Positions 8,800 to 16,780 of a stretch of DNA of 58,435 nt are shown piece by piece (position 1 is the stretch's first letter; every line of letters starts with the position of its first letter). The notes beneath the pieces were generated by a model. It was given only the letters and a program-made list of their open reading frames with translations, had not been told where the DNA came from and did no database searches. The position numbers and the translations under genes were made by a program. Source of the stretch: Oscillospiraceae bacterium (GTDB taxonomy: Bacteria > Bacillota > Clostridia > Oscillospirales > Acutalibacteraceae); the NCBI GenBank assembly GCA_012520505.1, contig JAAYOC010000041.1, positions 1-58,435 on the forward strand. The letters are read 5' to 3'.

Positions 8800-8813
8800 A
8801 TGCGCATGCGCAT
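8800..8813. promoter_or_regulatory. 14-bp perfect palindrome in the mreB leader
   Basis: ATGCGCATGCGCAT is a perfect palindrome and unusually GC-rich for this AT-rich leader. It lies about 21 bp downstream of the mreB -10 box and about 50 bp before the start codon, a position suited to an operator. The binding protein is unknown. Confidence 0.5.
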
Positions 8814-8834
8814 AATATTCCACTTTAAGTTAAA

Positions 8835-8863
8835 ATTATAATATTAAACACAGCAAATTTCAA
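8835..8863 (-). promoter_or_regulatory. Sigma-A promoter of mreB
   Basis: TTGAAA (8858-8863 on the minus strand), 17-nt spacer, TATAAT (8835-8840). Spacing is optimal; the predicted leader is about 75 nt. Confidence 0.8.
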
Positions 8864-8889
8864 CATTTTAAACAAACCTTAACAAATTT

Positions 8890-8921
8890 AAAGAGAAGCC
8901 ACAAAGTTGTAACTTCTCTTT
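8890..8921 (-). terminator. Terminator after the NarL-type response regulator
   Basis: A 9-bp stem AAAGAGAAG/CTTCTCTTT (8890-8898 with 8913-8921) plus an inner ACAA/TTGT pairing lies just past the regulator stop codon. It separates the two-component cluster from the mreB promoter. Confidence 0.65.
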
Positions 8922-8938
8922 TTCAAATATTTTCAATT

Positions 8939-9562
8939 TTAAAAACCGGGAACTATTAATTCTTTATTTATTACATCGCAAGCTAGACTTACACGATTTT
9001 TATAACCAGTTTTTTCAAATAACACCCTCACATACCAGCGAACTGTGGTAATACTAATCCCTAAAGATTCCGCTATTTCAGCATCAGATAAACCTTGTAC
9101 AAGTAAACGGAGCACCCTTAATTCTCCCTTAGTAAAATTACTAGATTTTGCGGTACCAATTTGTACGTCAGGTGTTTTATCAGGATAAATATTCTCTCCA
9201 TTCATTGTTCGATCCATAATATCGAGAAGCTCATATTCACTGATCTCCTTGTACCAAAAACTATCGGCATTAGCCTCCTTTGCCATATTTATGAAGCGCG
9301 CATCTGCCATAGAAGTTACGATGATAACTTTGATGTTTGGAAAATTCTTTTTTATGGTAGCGCAAGCTGCAATACCGCTCTCGTTATTCTCTGTGCACAC
9401 ATCCATTAATATCAAATCAATATCTTGTTCCATGCATGACATTTCTGCCATAGCGGCATTAGTAATAGACGCAGCTAAATTATAACGGTCACTACTTTTT
9501 ATATAGCTTTCCATACACTCACGCGGCATTCTTCTATCTTCAACAAGCAATACATTAAACAT
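8939..9562 (-). CDS. NarL/FixJ family response regulator
   Basis: A 207-residue DNA-binding response regulator. The receiver domain (1-125) has the acidic pair ED at 8-9, phosphoacceptor Asp54 in LILMDV, and Ser/Thr in VTSM, but the lysine is in YKE rather than the usual KP. The LuxR-type helix-turn-helix (about 143-200) reads FTKGELRVLRLLVQGLSDAEIAESLGIS (given as two linked helices) followed by TTVRWYVRVLFEK. It sits 28 nt after the catalytic kinase gene, so it is its likely partner. Targets are unknown; the surface-protein genes just upstream are candidates by position only. Confidence 0.92.
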   Translation of the reverse strand: MFNVLLVEDRRMPRECMESYIKSSDRYNLAASITNAAMAEMSCMEQDIDLILMDVCTENNESGIAACATIKKNFPNIKVIIVTSMADARFINMAKEANADSFWYKEISEYELLDIMDRTMNGENIYPDKTPDVQIGTAKSSNFTKGELRVLRLLVQGLSDAEIAESLGISITTVRWYVRVLFEKTGYKNRVSLACDVINKELIVPGF

Positions 9563-9590
9563 AATACTAAATCCTCCCTCGTTAGCAAAG

Positions 9591-10580
9591 TTACATCGGC
9601 AAGGTTACTATCAACTTGAATTTCGGAAAACTTTGAATTTCCATAAATCCATTTACTCTTTCAATTCGGCGACGGAGATCAGAAAGTCCACCACCTTCAA
9701 CTATTTCAGATTCAGGTGGTTTTCCATTATTTTCTGTTCTCATAACAATTTTATTTTTCAAATAAGTTATGCTCACATTCATTTCATCACCTTTTGCGTG
9801 ACGAATGACATTAGTGACACATACTCGCATCGCAGTAATAAGTAAATATGCTTGCTCACTATCTTTTGGAAAAACTCCTTTTATGTTTATGTTCACTCCA
9901 ATTCTAGATGAAGAATTTAAAAATTCTTGGAGCTTTTCACTAAATCTAGTTTTAATACCATATTCGTCCGTTAAATCGGTATATGGCAAAGAGTCATTAA
10001 TGCAAAAAACATTTAAGATGTTTTTCCAAGCTTTACCCACCTCACGCAATTCAGTCAGGTCGCCCTTTTCAAGTGACTTATATGTCGATAAAAGACGGAG
10101 TCCTATGTCGTTGTGAACACGCATTTTTATGGCAAAAGCTTCTTCTTCCTTTACAATATGATCCAAATTTTTATAGAGAAGTCTCACCCTTTGATTGCTT
10201 TCACTGAGCTGTTGATTTGTCTTTTTAAGTTCATCTCTTATTTTGTAAAGTTCTGTCATCAAAAGAGCTTGAATTTGTGAATATGCGTTTCCTTTTGAGT
10301 CTGTTATAACGGATTCTCTAAATTCCCAAATTTCATCGTCCGGAAACAAGAAAATATTTTCGCCTTCATTTAAGCGATGTATTTTTTTGCTTGGATTTTC
10401 AAGTGCCCTTCTGAGCTCAAAAATATGCTGTAAATCAGTTCCTAAAAGCACGCGAGAGAGTCTATACATTTGTCTATTGCAAAGAACGATTATGCCGTGC
10501 CTGTCCGCAAAACAAACACCGGAAGGAAGATTGTCAAAACTTTCTTTTATAGAGTTTCCTATAACTTTGTTTTTAATCAT
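9591..10580 (-). CDS. Soluble PAS-like sensor histidine kinase (HisKA_3-like)
   Basis: A 329-residue protein without membrane segments. Residues 10-110 look PAS-like (SGVCFADRHGIIVLCNRQMY), followed by a coiled coil (about 105-145) and a phosphoacceptor helix with His156 in KMRVHNDIGLRLL, resembling the NarX/DesK class. The ATPase domain has an N box TNVIRHAKG and a G box EGGGLSDLRRRIE. AGGAGG lies 6 nt before the ATG, which overlaps the end of the upstream 7-TM gene by 8 nt. Since this protein is soluble and the upstream one is membrane-bound with a degenerate kinase end, the two probably work together, with the NarL regulator as output. That cooperation is inference. Confidence 0.85.
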   Translation of the reverse strand: MIKNKVIGNSIKESFDNLPSGVCFADRHGIIVLCNRQMYRLSRVLLGTDLQHIFELRRALENPSKKIHRLNEGENIFLFPDDEIWEFRESVITDSKGNAYSQIQALLMTELYKIRDELKKTNQQLSESNQRVRLLYKNLDHIVKEEEAFAIKMRVHNDIGLRLLSTYKSLEKGDLTELREVGKAWKNILNVFCINDSLPYTDLTDEYGIKTRFSEKLQEFLNSSSRIGVNINIKGVFPKDSEQAYLLITAMRVCVTNVIRHAKGDEMNVSITYLKNKIVMRTENNGKPPESEIVEGGGLSDLRRRIERVNGFMEIQSFPKFKLIVTLPM

Positions 10581-12237
10581 TCTCCGCCTCCTCTTTTCCG
10601 TTCAAAGAACAATACCAAACCTCATCTTCCCTGCTTACAAAAGCATCAGGGAAGCGCGATTTTAAAGGATTTAAATCAGAGCTGGTATTAACCACTAATG
10701 AGAACGAACTACCACTTGCAGTTGAATTTAAATATGCAGTTATTCCTAAAAGATTTTCTAGTGACAACTCAACTATTTCTTCAAAAAAATCATAAAAAAG
10801 TGCAACATCTGCTAAATTTATTTCAGCCTTTTCATCAACAGAATAGGCACAATTCACACCATAAAATTTGAGGCTGGTTGTAGACTCTCTAAGACTGAGT
10901 TCAAGTTCCATTATAGGGTCAACATCTTGAAGTTCCGTAAGAAACACTAAATTGCTTCGCCTTTTTAAATATGCACCAATAATTGCCATTTTAGCGGAAA
11001 TTTCTTTTGCTACATTTTCATCTTCTGCAACTTCTAATTTTTCCGCTAAGTTTATTAAAGTTTTAACTTGTGACGCAGTCTTTTGTTGCATTGTTTCAAA
11101 AAGTCGCTTTCGTTCTTCCAACTTCTTTTGTCTTGCTTTTTGATAAGTCTCTTCCTGTAAAATTACACCATAATCTTTTAATTCTTCGCCGGCATTATAC
11201 AGCTCTGTGAGAGTTGTCGAAAGTGCAGATACATCTTCCTGCCAAAAAACATATCCATTTTCTATTGGAAAAGCGGAAATACGGATACCCTCCTCAAGAA
11301 GAACAGGAGTTTCCGTAGCAGCTTCAAGTGTAGAACTATCTACTTCAATAGCATTATCAGCAGAATATTTTACATTAAATTTTTCATCTGTAATTTGTGC
11401 CCCTATAGAAGAAGCCGTCATCAATTCCCTGTAATTAGTATTGTTTTGAATCAATCCACTTTGAATACAACTTTCAAGTACAGCAATCGTAAGTACACAA
11501 AAAACTGTCGTCATATCTTTAGCAATAAGATCTACTGCATGCCAATCATTTATATAAAGAACAACATAAATAACAGCAAAAGAAATCGGAATAAATGGTA
11601 ACCAAATTACGCCTTTAGAATATGGAAGTCTGCATTTTAAAACTATAATAGAAATTGCGGAAAACACTAACAGACCTGCCCATGCTAAAATCATCCAATA
11701 TCCAATCTCATATTCATAATACGCACCACTGCCCGGTTCACCTGGAAAACTAAATACTTTCTCGTGCAAATCATTAGTTAGAACCAATATAATTAAAGCA
11801 ACTGATATAAAAATCAACACATTTGTCCACTTAGGCAAACGATAATTTTCAGGTTTACCAAGAGATAAAGCAATTATTAGGAAAAATGTAACAATTAGTA
11901 CCATCGGTATATAAAAAGCATACCATAGATCGCGAGTAATATCAGGATCCTCGACAAATTTATGCTTAATCTCTTTTATCAAAATCCAAAATACTATTAA
12001 CCCGGAAACAAAAATCATAAACTTTTGCACCTGTACTTGCACAATTCGTATACGGACAGAAATTCCCCAACAAACTGCTAAAAATATATGAATTAAAGGA
12101 CGCAAATAGAAAAAGAATTCCGGAGAACGAAATTTAAAAACCCATAAAAGAGAGGAGGGAATATATGCAATAGTTAAAAGAAGTAGAACGGCAGCAAGTA
12201 TTTTCTTTTTGCTAATTGAACCTTTAGTTTTTAACAT
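10573..12237 (-). CDS. Seven-TM sensor protein with degenerate histidine-kinase end
   Basis: About 554 residues. Seven or eight hydrophobic segments occupy roughly residues 10-275, resembling the N-terminal 7TM domain of some histidine kinases. Then come a small sensor-like domain (about 290-355), a charged coiled coil (about 365-410), and a C-terminal region that has the outline of a kinase ATPase domain but no clear phosphoacceptor histidine, N box or glycine-rich G box. It therefore looks like a pseudokinase or signal receiver that passes its input to the adjacent soluble kinase. Start: ATG at 12237; an in-frame GTG two codons upstream (12243) is closer to the AGAGG site and is equally possible. 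A terminator separates it from the surface gene upstream. Confidence 0.8.
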   Translation of the reverse strand: MLKTKGSISKKKILAAVLLLLTIAYIPSSLLWVFKFRSPEFFFYLRPLIHIFLAVCWGISVRIRIVQVQVQKFMIFVSGLIVFWILIKEIKHKFVEDPDITRDLWYAFYIPMVLIVTFFLIIALSLGKPENYRLPKWTNVLIFISVALIILVLTNDLHEKVFSFPGEPGSGAYYEYEIGYWMILAWAGLLVFSAISIIVLKCRLPYSKGVIWLPFIPISFAVIYVVLYINDWHAVDLIAKDMTTVFCVLTIAVLESCIQSGLIQNNTNYRELMTASSIGAQITDEKFNVKYSADNAIEVDSSTLEAATETPVLLEEGIRISAFPIENGYVFWQEDVSALSTTLTELYNAGEELKDYGVILQEETYQKARQKKLEERKRLFETMQQKTASQVKTLINLAEKLEVAEDENVAKEISAKMAIIGAYLKRRSNLVFLTELQDVDPIMELELSLRESTTSLKFYGVNCAYSVDEKAEINLADVALFYDFFEEIVELSLENLLGITAYLNSTASGSSFSLVVNTSSDLNPLKSRFPDAFVSREDEVWYCSLNGKEEAEND

Positions 12238-12309
12238 ATTCACTTCACACCTCTCCCCTTTAAGTTTAACAACATTATAGTTAGTAAAAACATTTTTATC
12301 AAATTTAAA

Positions 12310-12339
12310 AGACAGCAGAAAGAAAACTCTCTGCTGTCT
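12310..12339 (-). terminator. Terminator after surface protein 1
   Basis: A 10-bp perfect stem (12310-12319 with 12330-12339), 10-nt loop, followed on the minus strand by TTTTAAATTT. It lies 30 nt past the stop of the surface gene and before the kinase operon. Confidence 0.8.
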
Positions 12340-12368
12340 AAACATTAAAAAACAACGCCGAATCTCTT

Positions 12369-13640
12369 TTATTTTTCTTCTTTTCTTCTAGCAACACCTG
12401 CTGCAACAGCAAGTCCACCAAGAGCAACAACAAGAGCAAGTTGCGAAACAACATTGTTCATATCGCCTGTTGGTGCAATTGTATCCGCTGCAACTGGCTT
12501 TGTGCCTACTGTTGTAGCCGTTGGTTCTGGAGAGGCTAAAATTTCAAAGTTTGCTGTAACAGTTCCACCTATAGATGTAATTGCAATTTGGTGTGCACCA
12601 ACTTTCAAGCTTTCTAAGAATGACTGCTTAAGGGTAACAACTGTACTTCCAGATGTATGAGTATAGTTCTCACTTGAAACTTCAGCACCGTCTACTTTTA
12701 CTTCACGTAAATCTCCAAAACGTGCGGAAGACTTAAATGACAAGCCTGTTGCACTGCCACTTGTCCACTTAGAAGCTTCACCTTCAAGAAGTTTAGGTGC
12801 AGGCACATATCTAAGTATAGACTCACCTTTAGCACCTACAACAGTATAGTTTGATAAATCATCAACTGTAATTGTTGTATAATAATCGCCTACTGAACTT
12901 TTGCCATCTCCGTTATCATTCTTTGTTTCTATGTAAACTTCGCCTTTCCCTTGTAAATTTAAATTGCTGCCATTTAATCCGGACACATCATATGTACTTC
13001 CGATACCATCAACTAAAATATCAACTGTTGCTTCATCTTTAACAGTAAGTGTACAGTCTATAAGTCCATAGACCCTTGCCCCACTGCTTATGTTCCTTTT
13101 AACATTAACTGATAACTTTGCAGAACCGTTTAAAGTAACGCTAGAATTGTACATACCACTGCAAGTTGCTTCACCGTCTTGATCATCTGCTTTTATATTA
13201 AGTTGAACATCATAAACATCAAGTTCCACACGATAAATCGGTCTATTTTTACCATGTAAATTAAGAACTGCATCTGGAGAGCCTTTAAGAATAACTTCAC
13301 CAAAATTTAAACAACCAAAAGAATCACCATTAATGGTATTTGTTCCATATACATAGATTTCAATTTTCCCACCTGGACCAGTTGCAGAAATAATAGTTCC
13401 ATTGTATCCGTTAAGTATTAATCTACCATTTTCATCATCCCATTCCATTCCATCTGGTAATTTGTCATTTTTTAAATTATAAGTGACAAAATAACCAGCT
13501 TGCTCACTATAAACATCAATTGTTTCTGGCACTTCTGCTGTTGCAATAATTCCTGAAAGTGGAATTAGCATAGCAATAAGCACAAAACTCAAGAAAACAG
13601 AAACTATTCTTTTACTGTTCCTTTTCATTTTAATTTTCAT
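12369..13640 (-). CDS. Secreted surface protein 1 of a three-member paralogous family
   Basis: A 423-residue predicted wall-anchored or membrane-anchored protein. A signal peptide covers about 1-35 (lysine/arginine-rich start, hydrophobic core ending IIATAEV). Residues about 40-270 contain repeated beta-rich stretches (RLILNGYNG, EIYVYGTNTING, TLTVKDEATVDI) suggestive of a right-handed beta-helix or carbohydrate-binding module. Residues about 285-375 read like an X2/Ig-type module (GLSFKSSARF, STVVTLKQSFLESLKVG). The tail is APTGD, a hydrophobic helix and RRKEEK, like a non-canonical sortase motif. Start ATG at 13640 with AAGGAAG 6 nt before it. It resembles the next two genes throughout. Ligand and sortase are unknown. 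Confidence 0.82.
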   Translation of the reverse strand: MKIKMKRNSKRIVSVFLSFVLIAMLIPLSGIIATAEVPETIDVYSEQAGYFVTYNLKNDKLPDGMEWDDENGRLILNGYNGTIISATGPGGKIEIYVYGTNTINGDSFGCLNFGEVILKGSPDAVLNLHGKNRPIYRVELDVYDVQLNIKADDQDGEATCSGMYNSSVTLNGSAKLSVNVKRNISSGARVYGLIDCTLTVKDEATVDILVDGIGSTYDVSGLNGSNLNLQGKGEVYIETKNDNGDGKSSVGDYYTTITVDDLSNYTVVGAKGESILRYVPAPKLLEGEASKWTSGSATGLSFKSSARFGDLREVKVDGAEVSSENYTHTSGSTVVTLKQSFLESLKVGAHQIAITSIGGTVTANFEILASPEPTATTVGTKPVAADTIAPTGDMNNVVSQLALVVALGGLAVAAGVARRKEEK

Positions 13641-13684
13641 TTTAATCTTCCTTTCGAAAAAAATATTTTATCTATATCAGAAGC

Positions 13685-13717
13685 ATTATACTTTTTTATT
13701 CTTGAAAGCGCACCGTT
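13685..13717 (-). promoter_or_regulatory. Promoter of surface protein 1 with AACGGTGCGC element
   Basis: On the minus strand AACGGTGCGC (13708-13717), a 17-nt spacer and TATAAT (13685-13690). The element occupies the -35 position in place of a TTGACA-like box. The same arrangement precedes surface protein 2 and the vWA gene. Confidence 0.7.
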
Positions 13718-13738
13718 AAAGATGAGGGGTTTTACAGC

Positions 13739-14974
13739 TTATTTATCTTCTTTTCTTCTAGCAACACCTGCAACTGCTGCAAGTCCACCAAGAGCTACAA
13801 CAAGAACAAGTTGTGAAACAGCATTATTCATATCGCCTGTTTGAGCAATTTCTTCTTCAGTTGCCACAGCAGCCTTTGCTAAAACTTCAAAATTTCCGCT
13901 AGCAATGCCGCCTTCAGAGTAAATATCAATTTTATGTTTACCAACAGTTAAAGTTTCTAAGTAATCTGGTTTAAGAGTAACAACTGTACTTCCTTCACTT
14001 AATTCATATTTGTCTGCTGAAAGAAGTGTTTCATCTATCTTAACTTGCTCAAAGTCTTTATGTGGTGCAGAAGATTTGAATGTTAAACCTGAATCTGTTC
14101 CCTTTACCCACTTTGAATTGTTACCTTCAACAATTTTAGGAATTGGTTTGTAATGAACAAAGTCACTATCCCACGCACCGTCTAGTTCATACGCTTCAGG
14201 ATTTGCAATTATTGGTTCTTCGCCAACAGCCTGTAATTTAATGCTTGGATTTTCATTTTCACTGAATACGTTTATAAAGCATTCTCCAGTTCCGTTTAAA
14301 TTTAGTTTTCCTGCTACGCCAGTAACATTATCGTTATTCTCATCTCCAAGTACTATAACATACGCACCTGATTCATCGTTTAAAGTTAATTCACCCGAAA
14401 TACCAATAGAGTCCACTCCATAAGATGTGTGGTTTTGAGTATACATATTTAGTTTAGATTTACCATTTAACTCAACCGAACCATTTATGCCCCAAAGATA
14501 AGGGTAAATATTACCTGTACATGTAGTGTTGATATAAATTTCAACATCTGTAGCGACTACACTTCCTAAAATTGAACAGCTATTTACATCATTAAAATTA
14601 ATTTTCAGTTCGGAACCTGTAGTACCCACCAATTCAATTTGAGTTCCGTCAGCATGTCCAAGTCTCCCATTTATAATATTTTCACCAACGACATAAATTG
14701 AAATGGATTTATCAAGATCACCAGGTCCAAACGAATAGCCATTATACCCATCAAGCACAATTCTGTCTTTTACAGAATCATACGACATTCCTTCTGGCAG
14801 TGTATCTACACCTAACTCTTTAGTCTCCCAAACTGTTCCGGTGTAAACATCAATGTGAGTAGCTTTTTCGGTTTCTGCTAACGCAATAATTCCAGAAAGT
14901 GGAATTAGCATAACAATAAGCACAAAACTCAAGAAAATAGAAACTATTCTTTCATTAATCTTCTTCATTTTCAT
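13739..14974 (-). CDS. Secreted surface protein 2 of the paralogous family
   Basis: A 411-residue paralogue of its downstream neighbour. Signal peptide about 1-33 (KKINERIVSIFLSFVLIVML then PLSGIIALAE). The beta-rich middle (RIVLDGYNGYSFG, SIYVVGENIING, GELTLNDESGAYV) and X2-like module (GLTFKSSAPH, STVVTLKPDYLETLTVGK) are collinear with protein 1. The tail is AQTGD, a hydrophobic helix and RRKEDK. AAAGGACG lies 6 nt before the ATG. Leader DNA is also shared with protein 1 from the promoter to the start codon, so the genes arose by tandem duplication including their control region. No hairpin terminator is visible in the 98 nt to the next gene. Confidence 0.82.
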   Translation of the reverse strand: MKMKKINERIVSIFLSFVLIVMLIPLSGIIALAETEKATHIDVYTGTVWETKELGVDTLPEGMSYDSVKDRIVLDGYNGYSFGPGDLDKSISIYVVGENIINGRLGHADGTQIELVGTTGSELKINFNDVNSCSILGSVVATDVEIYINTTCTGNIYPYLWGINGSVELNGKSKLNMYTQNHTSYGVDSIGISGELTLNDESGAYVIVLGDENNDNVTGVAGKLNLNGTGECFINVFSENENPSIKLQAVGEEPIIANPEAYELDGAWDSDFVHYKPIPKIVEGNNSKWVKGTDSGLTFKSSAPHKDFEQVKIDETLLSADKYELSEGSTVVTLKPDYLETLTVGKHKIDIYSEGGIASGNFEVLAKAAVATEEEIAQTGDMNNAVSQLVLVVALGGLAAVAGVARRKEDK

Positions 14975-15016
14975 TTTTATCGTCCTTTCGAAAAAATGTT
15001 TTATTCAATCGAGAAC

Positions 15017-15049
15017 ATTATAATATTTCACCCAAAAAAGCGCACCGTT
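15017..15049 (-). promoter_or_regulatory. Promoter of surface protein 2 with AACGGTGCGC element
   Basis: On the minus strand AACGGTGCGC (15040-15049), 17-nt spacer, TATAAT (15017-15022). Upstream conservation with the surface protein 1 promoter extends to an ACCCCT block about 10 bases before the element. Confidence 0.7.
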
Positions 15050-15064
15050 AAAAATAAGGGGTCT

Positions 15065-15090
15065 ATGTAAAATTTAGAAAAATTTTACAT
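15065..15090. repeat. AT-rich inverted repeat upstream of the surface protein 2 promoter
   Basis: ATGTAAAATTT (15065-15075) and AAATTTTACAT (15080-15090) form a perfect 11-bp inverted repeat with a 4-nt loop. It lies 16 bp upstream of the AACGGTGCGC element and after the terminator of surface protein 3, so it could be an operator or a second hairpin. Confidence 0.45.
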
Positions 15091-15130
15091 ACATGAAAAG
15101 GTATTAAGTAAACACCTTTCATTGAAGAAT

Positions 15131-15166
15131 AAAGATATCGACCTCCAAACGAAGGTCGATATCTTT
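15131..15166 (-). terminator. Terminator after surface protein 3
   Basis: A perfect 14-bp stem (15131-15144 with 15153-15166) and 8-nt loop, followed on the minus strand by TTTATTCTT. It lies 20 nt after the stop codon. Confidence 0.88.
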
Positions 15167-15186
15167 TATATATTCACTTTTGCAAT

Positions 15187-16468
15187 TTATTTATCTTCTT
15201 TACGTCTAACCACACCTGCTACTGCTGCGAATCCACCAAGACCAATTAAAAGCGCTACCTGTTCAATAAGATTTGTTGGGTCATCAGTTGGAGCAATTTC
15301 TTCCTTTGCTAAAACTTCAAATTGTGCCTTTGAAGTAAACATTGCAACCTGAGCATCAAAGTTAATTTCTAAATCGTGTGTGCCAACAGTTAAGGTTTCT
15401 AAGTATGAAGGCTTGAGATAGATAATTGTGCTTCCTTCTTTTTCTATATAATCATCTTTAGAAAGTTCTTTTCCATCTACCTTCACATTTTCAAACTGTG
15501 AAAAATCATAATATGAAGTGAATGTTAAACCTTCTTTTTCACCTTTTGTCCATTTATTCTTTTCACAGCGAGCTTTTGCAGCATTAAGATATTTTACTTC
15601 TTTTTCATCCCATTTGCCAAACACCTTATAAATTGAAGGATTTGTAACTACCGGTTCACCAGCTTTCGGATGAACAGCACAAGCTTCAGTAAATGAGGAC
15701 GTATTATCGCTGGATGTTTTTATTATACAGTCACCGGTACCTTTCAAGGTTAATTTACCCAAAACTCCATAAACCGATCTAATCTTTTCATCACCAAAAA
15801 CATTAATGTAAACACTTGAATCATCGTTTAATTCTAAATCTGAAGCGACACCGATAGCATCAACTTCCTCAATACCTCTTTTACTTTTTACATCAATATT
15901 AAGTCGTGCTTTTCCTTTTAAAACTAATTTACAACCTTCTGATCCCGGCTCAATAGCAGTGTTAACTCCCATAACCGGTTGGTCATCGTGTAGGCCAGAA
16001 GCAGCATCTATATCTGTTTTGACATTTAACTCAATATCTGTTAACTCCCTAATTCCGGTTATTGATGCAAAAAAATCTTTAGTGTTTACCGTAAGACTTG
16101 CATTTTTAGAGCCTGCAATTTTTATGCCACCAAAGAATTTTATATAACCGTTAACAACGTTACTTCCTTCAACATAGATAGAAATTGAATTTCGTGTTTC
16201 AGGTATATTTCTTTGCCTAAAACTTCCACCTTTATATCCGTTAAGTTCAAGTCTTTCTTTAGAAGCATTCCAAGTCATTCCTTGTGGTAAAGGTTTAGTA
16301 GTGTCAGCTAACTCATAAATAACCCACTCCGTTCCGTTATACACCTCAATATGTGTTGCCGGCTCTACTATAATTGCTGATGCAACAATTCCTGAAAACG
16401 GAATCAACATGACGGCAAAAACCAGAGTCAATAAATATAGAAACTATCCTTTTATTGTTTTCTTTCAT
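15187..16468 (-). pseudogene. Secreted surface protein 3 of the paralogous family, frameshifted in the signal peptide
   Basis: Third paralogue. The ATG at 16468 has GGAG 7 nt upstream and begins MKENNKRIVSIF, matching the paralogues, but one extra base near 16432 shifts the frame, and the rest (TLVFAVMLIPFSGIVASA onward, about 413 residues) is in another frame. An in-frame TTG at 16431 could start translation, but the product would lack the positively charged signal-peptide start. The body keeps the family modules (RLELNGYKGGSF, SIYVEGSNVVNGY, GLTFTSYYDF, STIIYLKPSYLETLTVG). The sorting motif has become APTDD instead of APTGD, while the helix and RRKEDK tail remain. Both changes suggest decay, though a sequence error at the shift cannot be excluded. 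Confidence 0.75.
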
Positions 16469-16503
16469 AAATCTTCTCCTTTCAATTAACGACCTACTTG
16501 CAT

Positions 16504-16517
16504 GATCACGTATGATC
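16504..16517. promoter_or_regulatory. Inverted repeat downstream of the surface protein 3 -10 box
   Basis: GATCA-CGTA-TGATC (16504-16517) lies about 6 bp downstream of the -10 box, near the predicted transcription start. Its position suits a repressor operator; it is short, so chance is possible. Confidence 0.35.
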
Positions 16518-16523
16518 GTTTTG

Positions 16524-16552
16524 ATTATAGCAAATTAAATTTTTAAAAGCAA
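16524..16552 (-). promoter_or_regulatory. Canonical promoter of surface protein 3
   Basis: TTGCTT (16547-16552), 17-nt spacer, TATAAT (16524-16529) on the minus strand. Unlike the other two paralogues it has an ordinary -35 box and no AACGGTGCGC element. Confidence 0.7.
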
Positions 16553-16650
16553 CACAAGTACAAATTTACATATTCAGGGTAAAAAAATTGATTTACAATA
16601 AAAATGTGGTTTCTGAATAATAGTTGAAATGACTTTTGAAAAACGAACTA

Positions 16651-16779
16651 CTAACGGTCTGTTATACCAAGTTCTCGCTTAAGTGCGGCTTGTAGAACTT
16701 GGGAGAAGTTTAGATTTGCTTTTTCTGCTTCATAGGAGAGCCAATTTGGAACAGTGCAGTTCTTTCTAATAAATTTCAT
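16651..16779 (-). pseudogene. HicB-like antitoxin C-terminal remnant
   Basis: A 42-codon frame whose product resembles the C-terminal ribbon-helix-helix end of HicB antitoxins: VPNWLSYEAEKANLNFSQVL, then QAALKRELGI. Complete HicB proteins carry an N-terminal alpha/beta domain of some 80 residues before this; it is absent, and no hicA-like frame is adjacent. The ATG lies one base after the comFC stop and has no clear ribosome binding site. It is most likely the remnant of a lost toxin-antitoxin pair; a free-standing small DNA-binding protein is possible. Between 16469 and 16650 I see only the surface protein 3 promoter region and no other gene. Confidence 0.6.
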
Positions 16780-16780
16780 A

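Noticed and set aside
15096-15119. Second hairpin AAAGGT/ACCTTT upstream of surface protein 2
   Set aside because: Only 6 bp with a long loop; indistinguishable from chance.
15187-16431. Treating the TTG-initiated frame as a normal intact surface protein
   Set aside because: It lacks the basic signal-peptide start, while an ATG with a good ribosome binding site lies upstream in another frame matching the paralogues.
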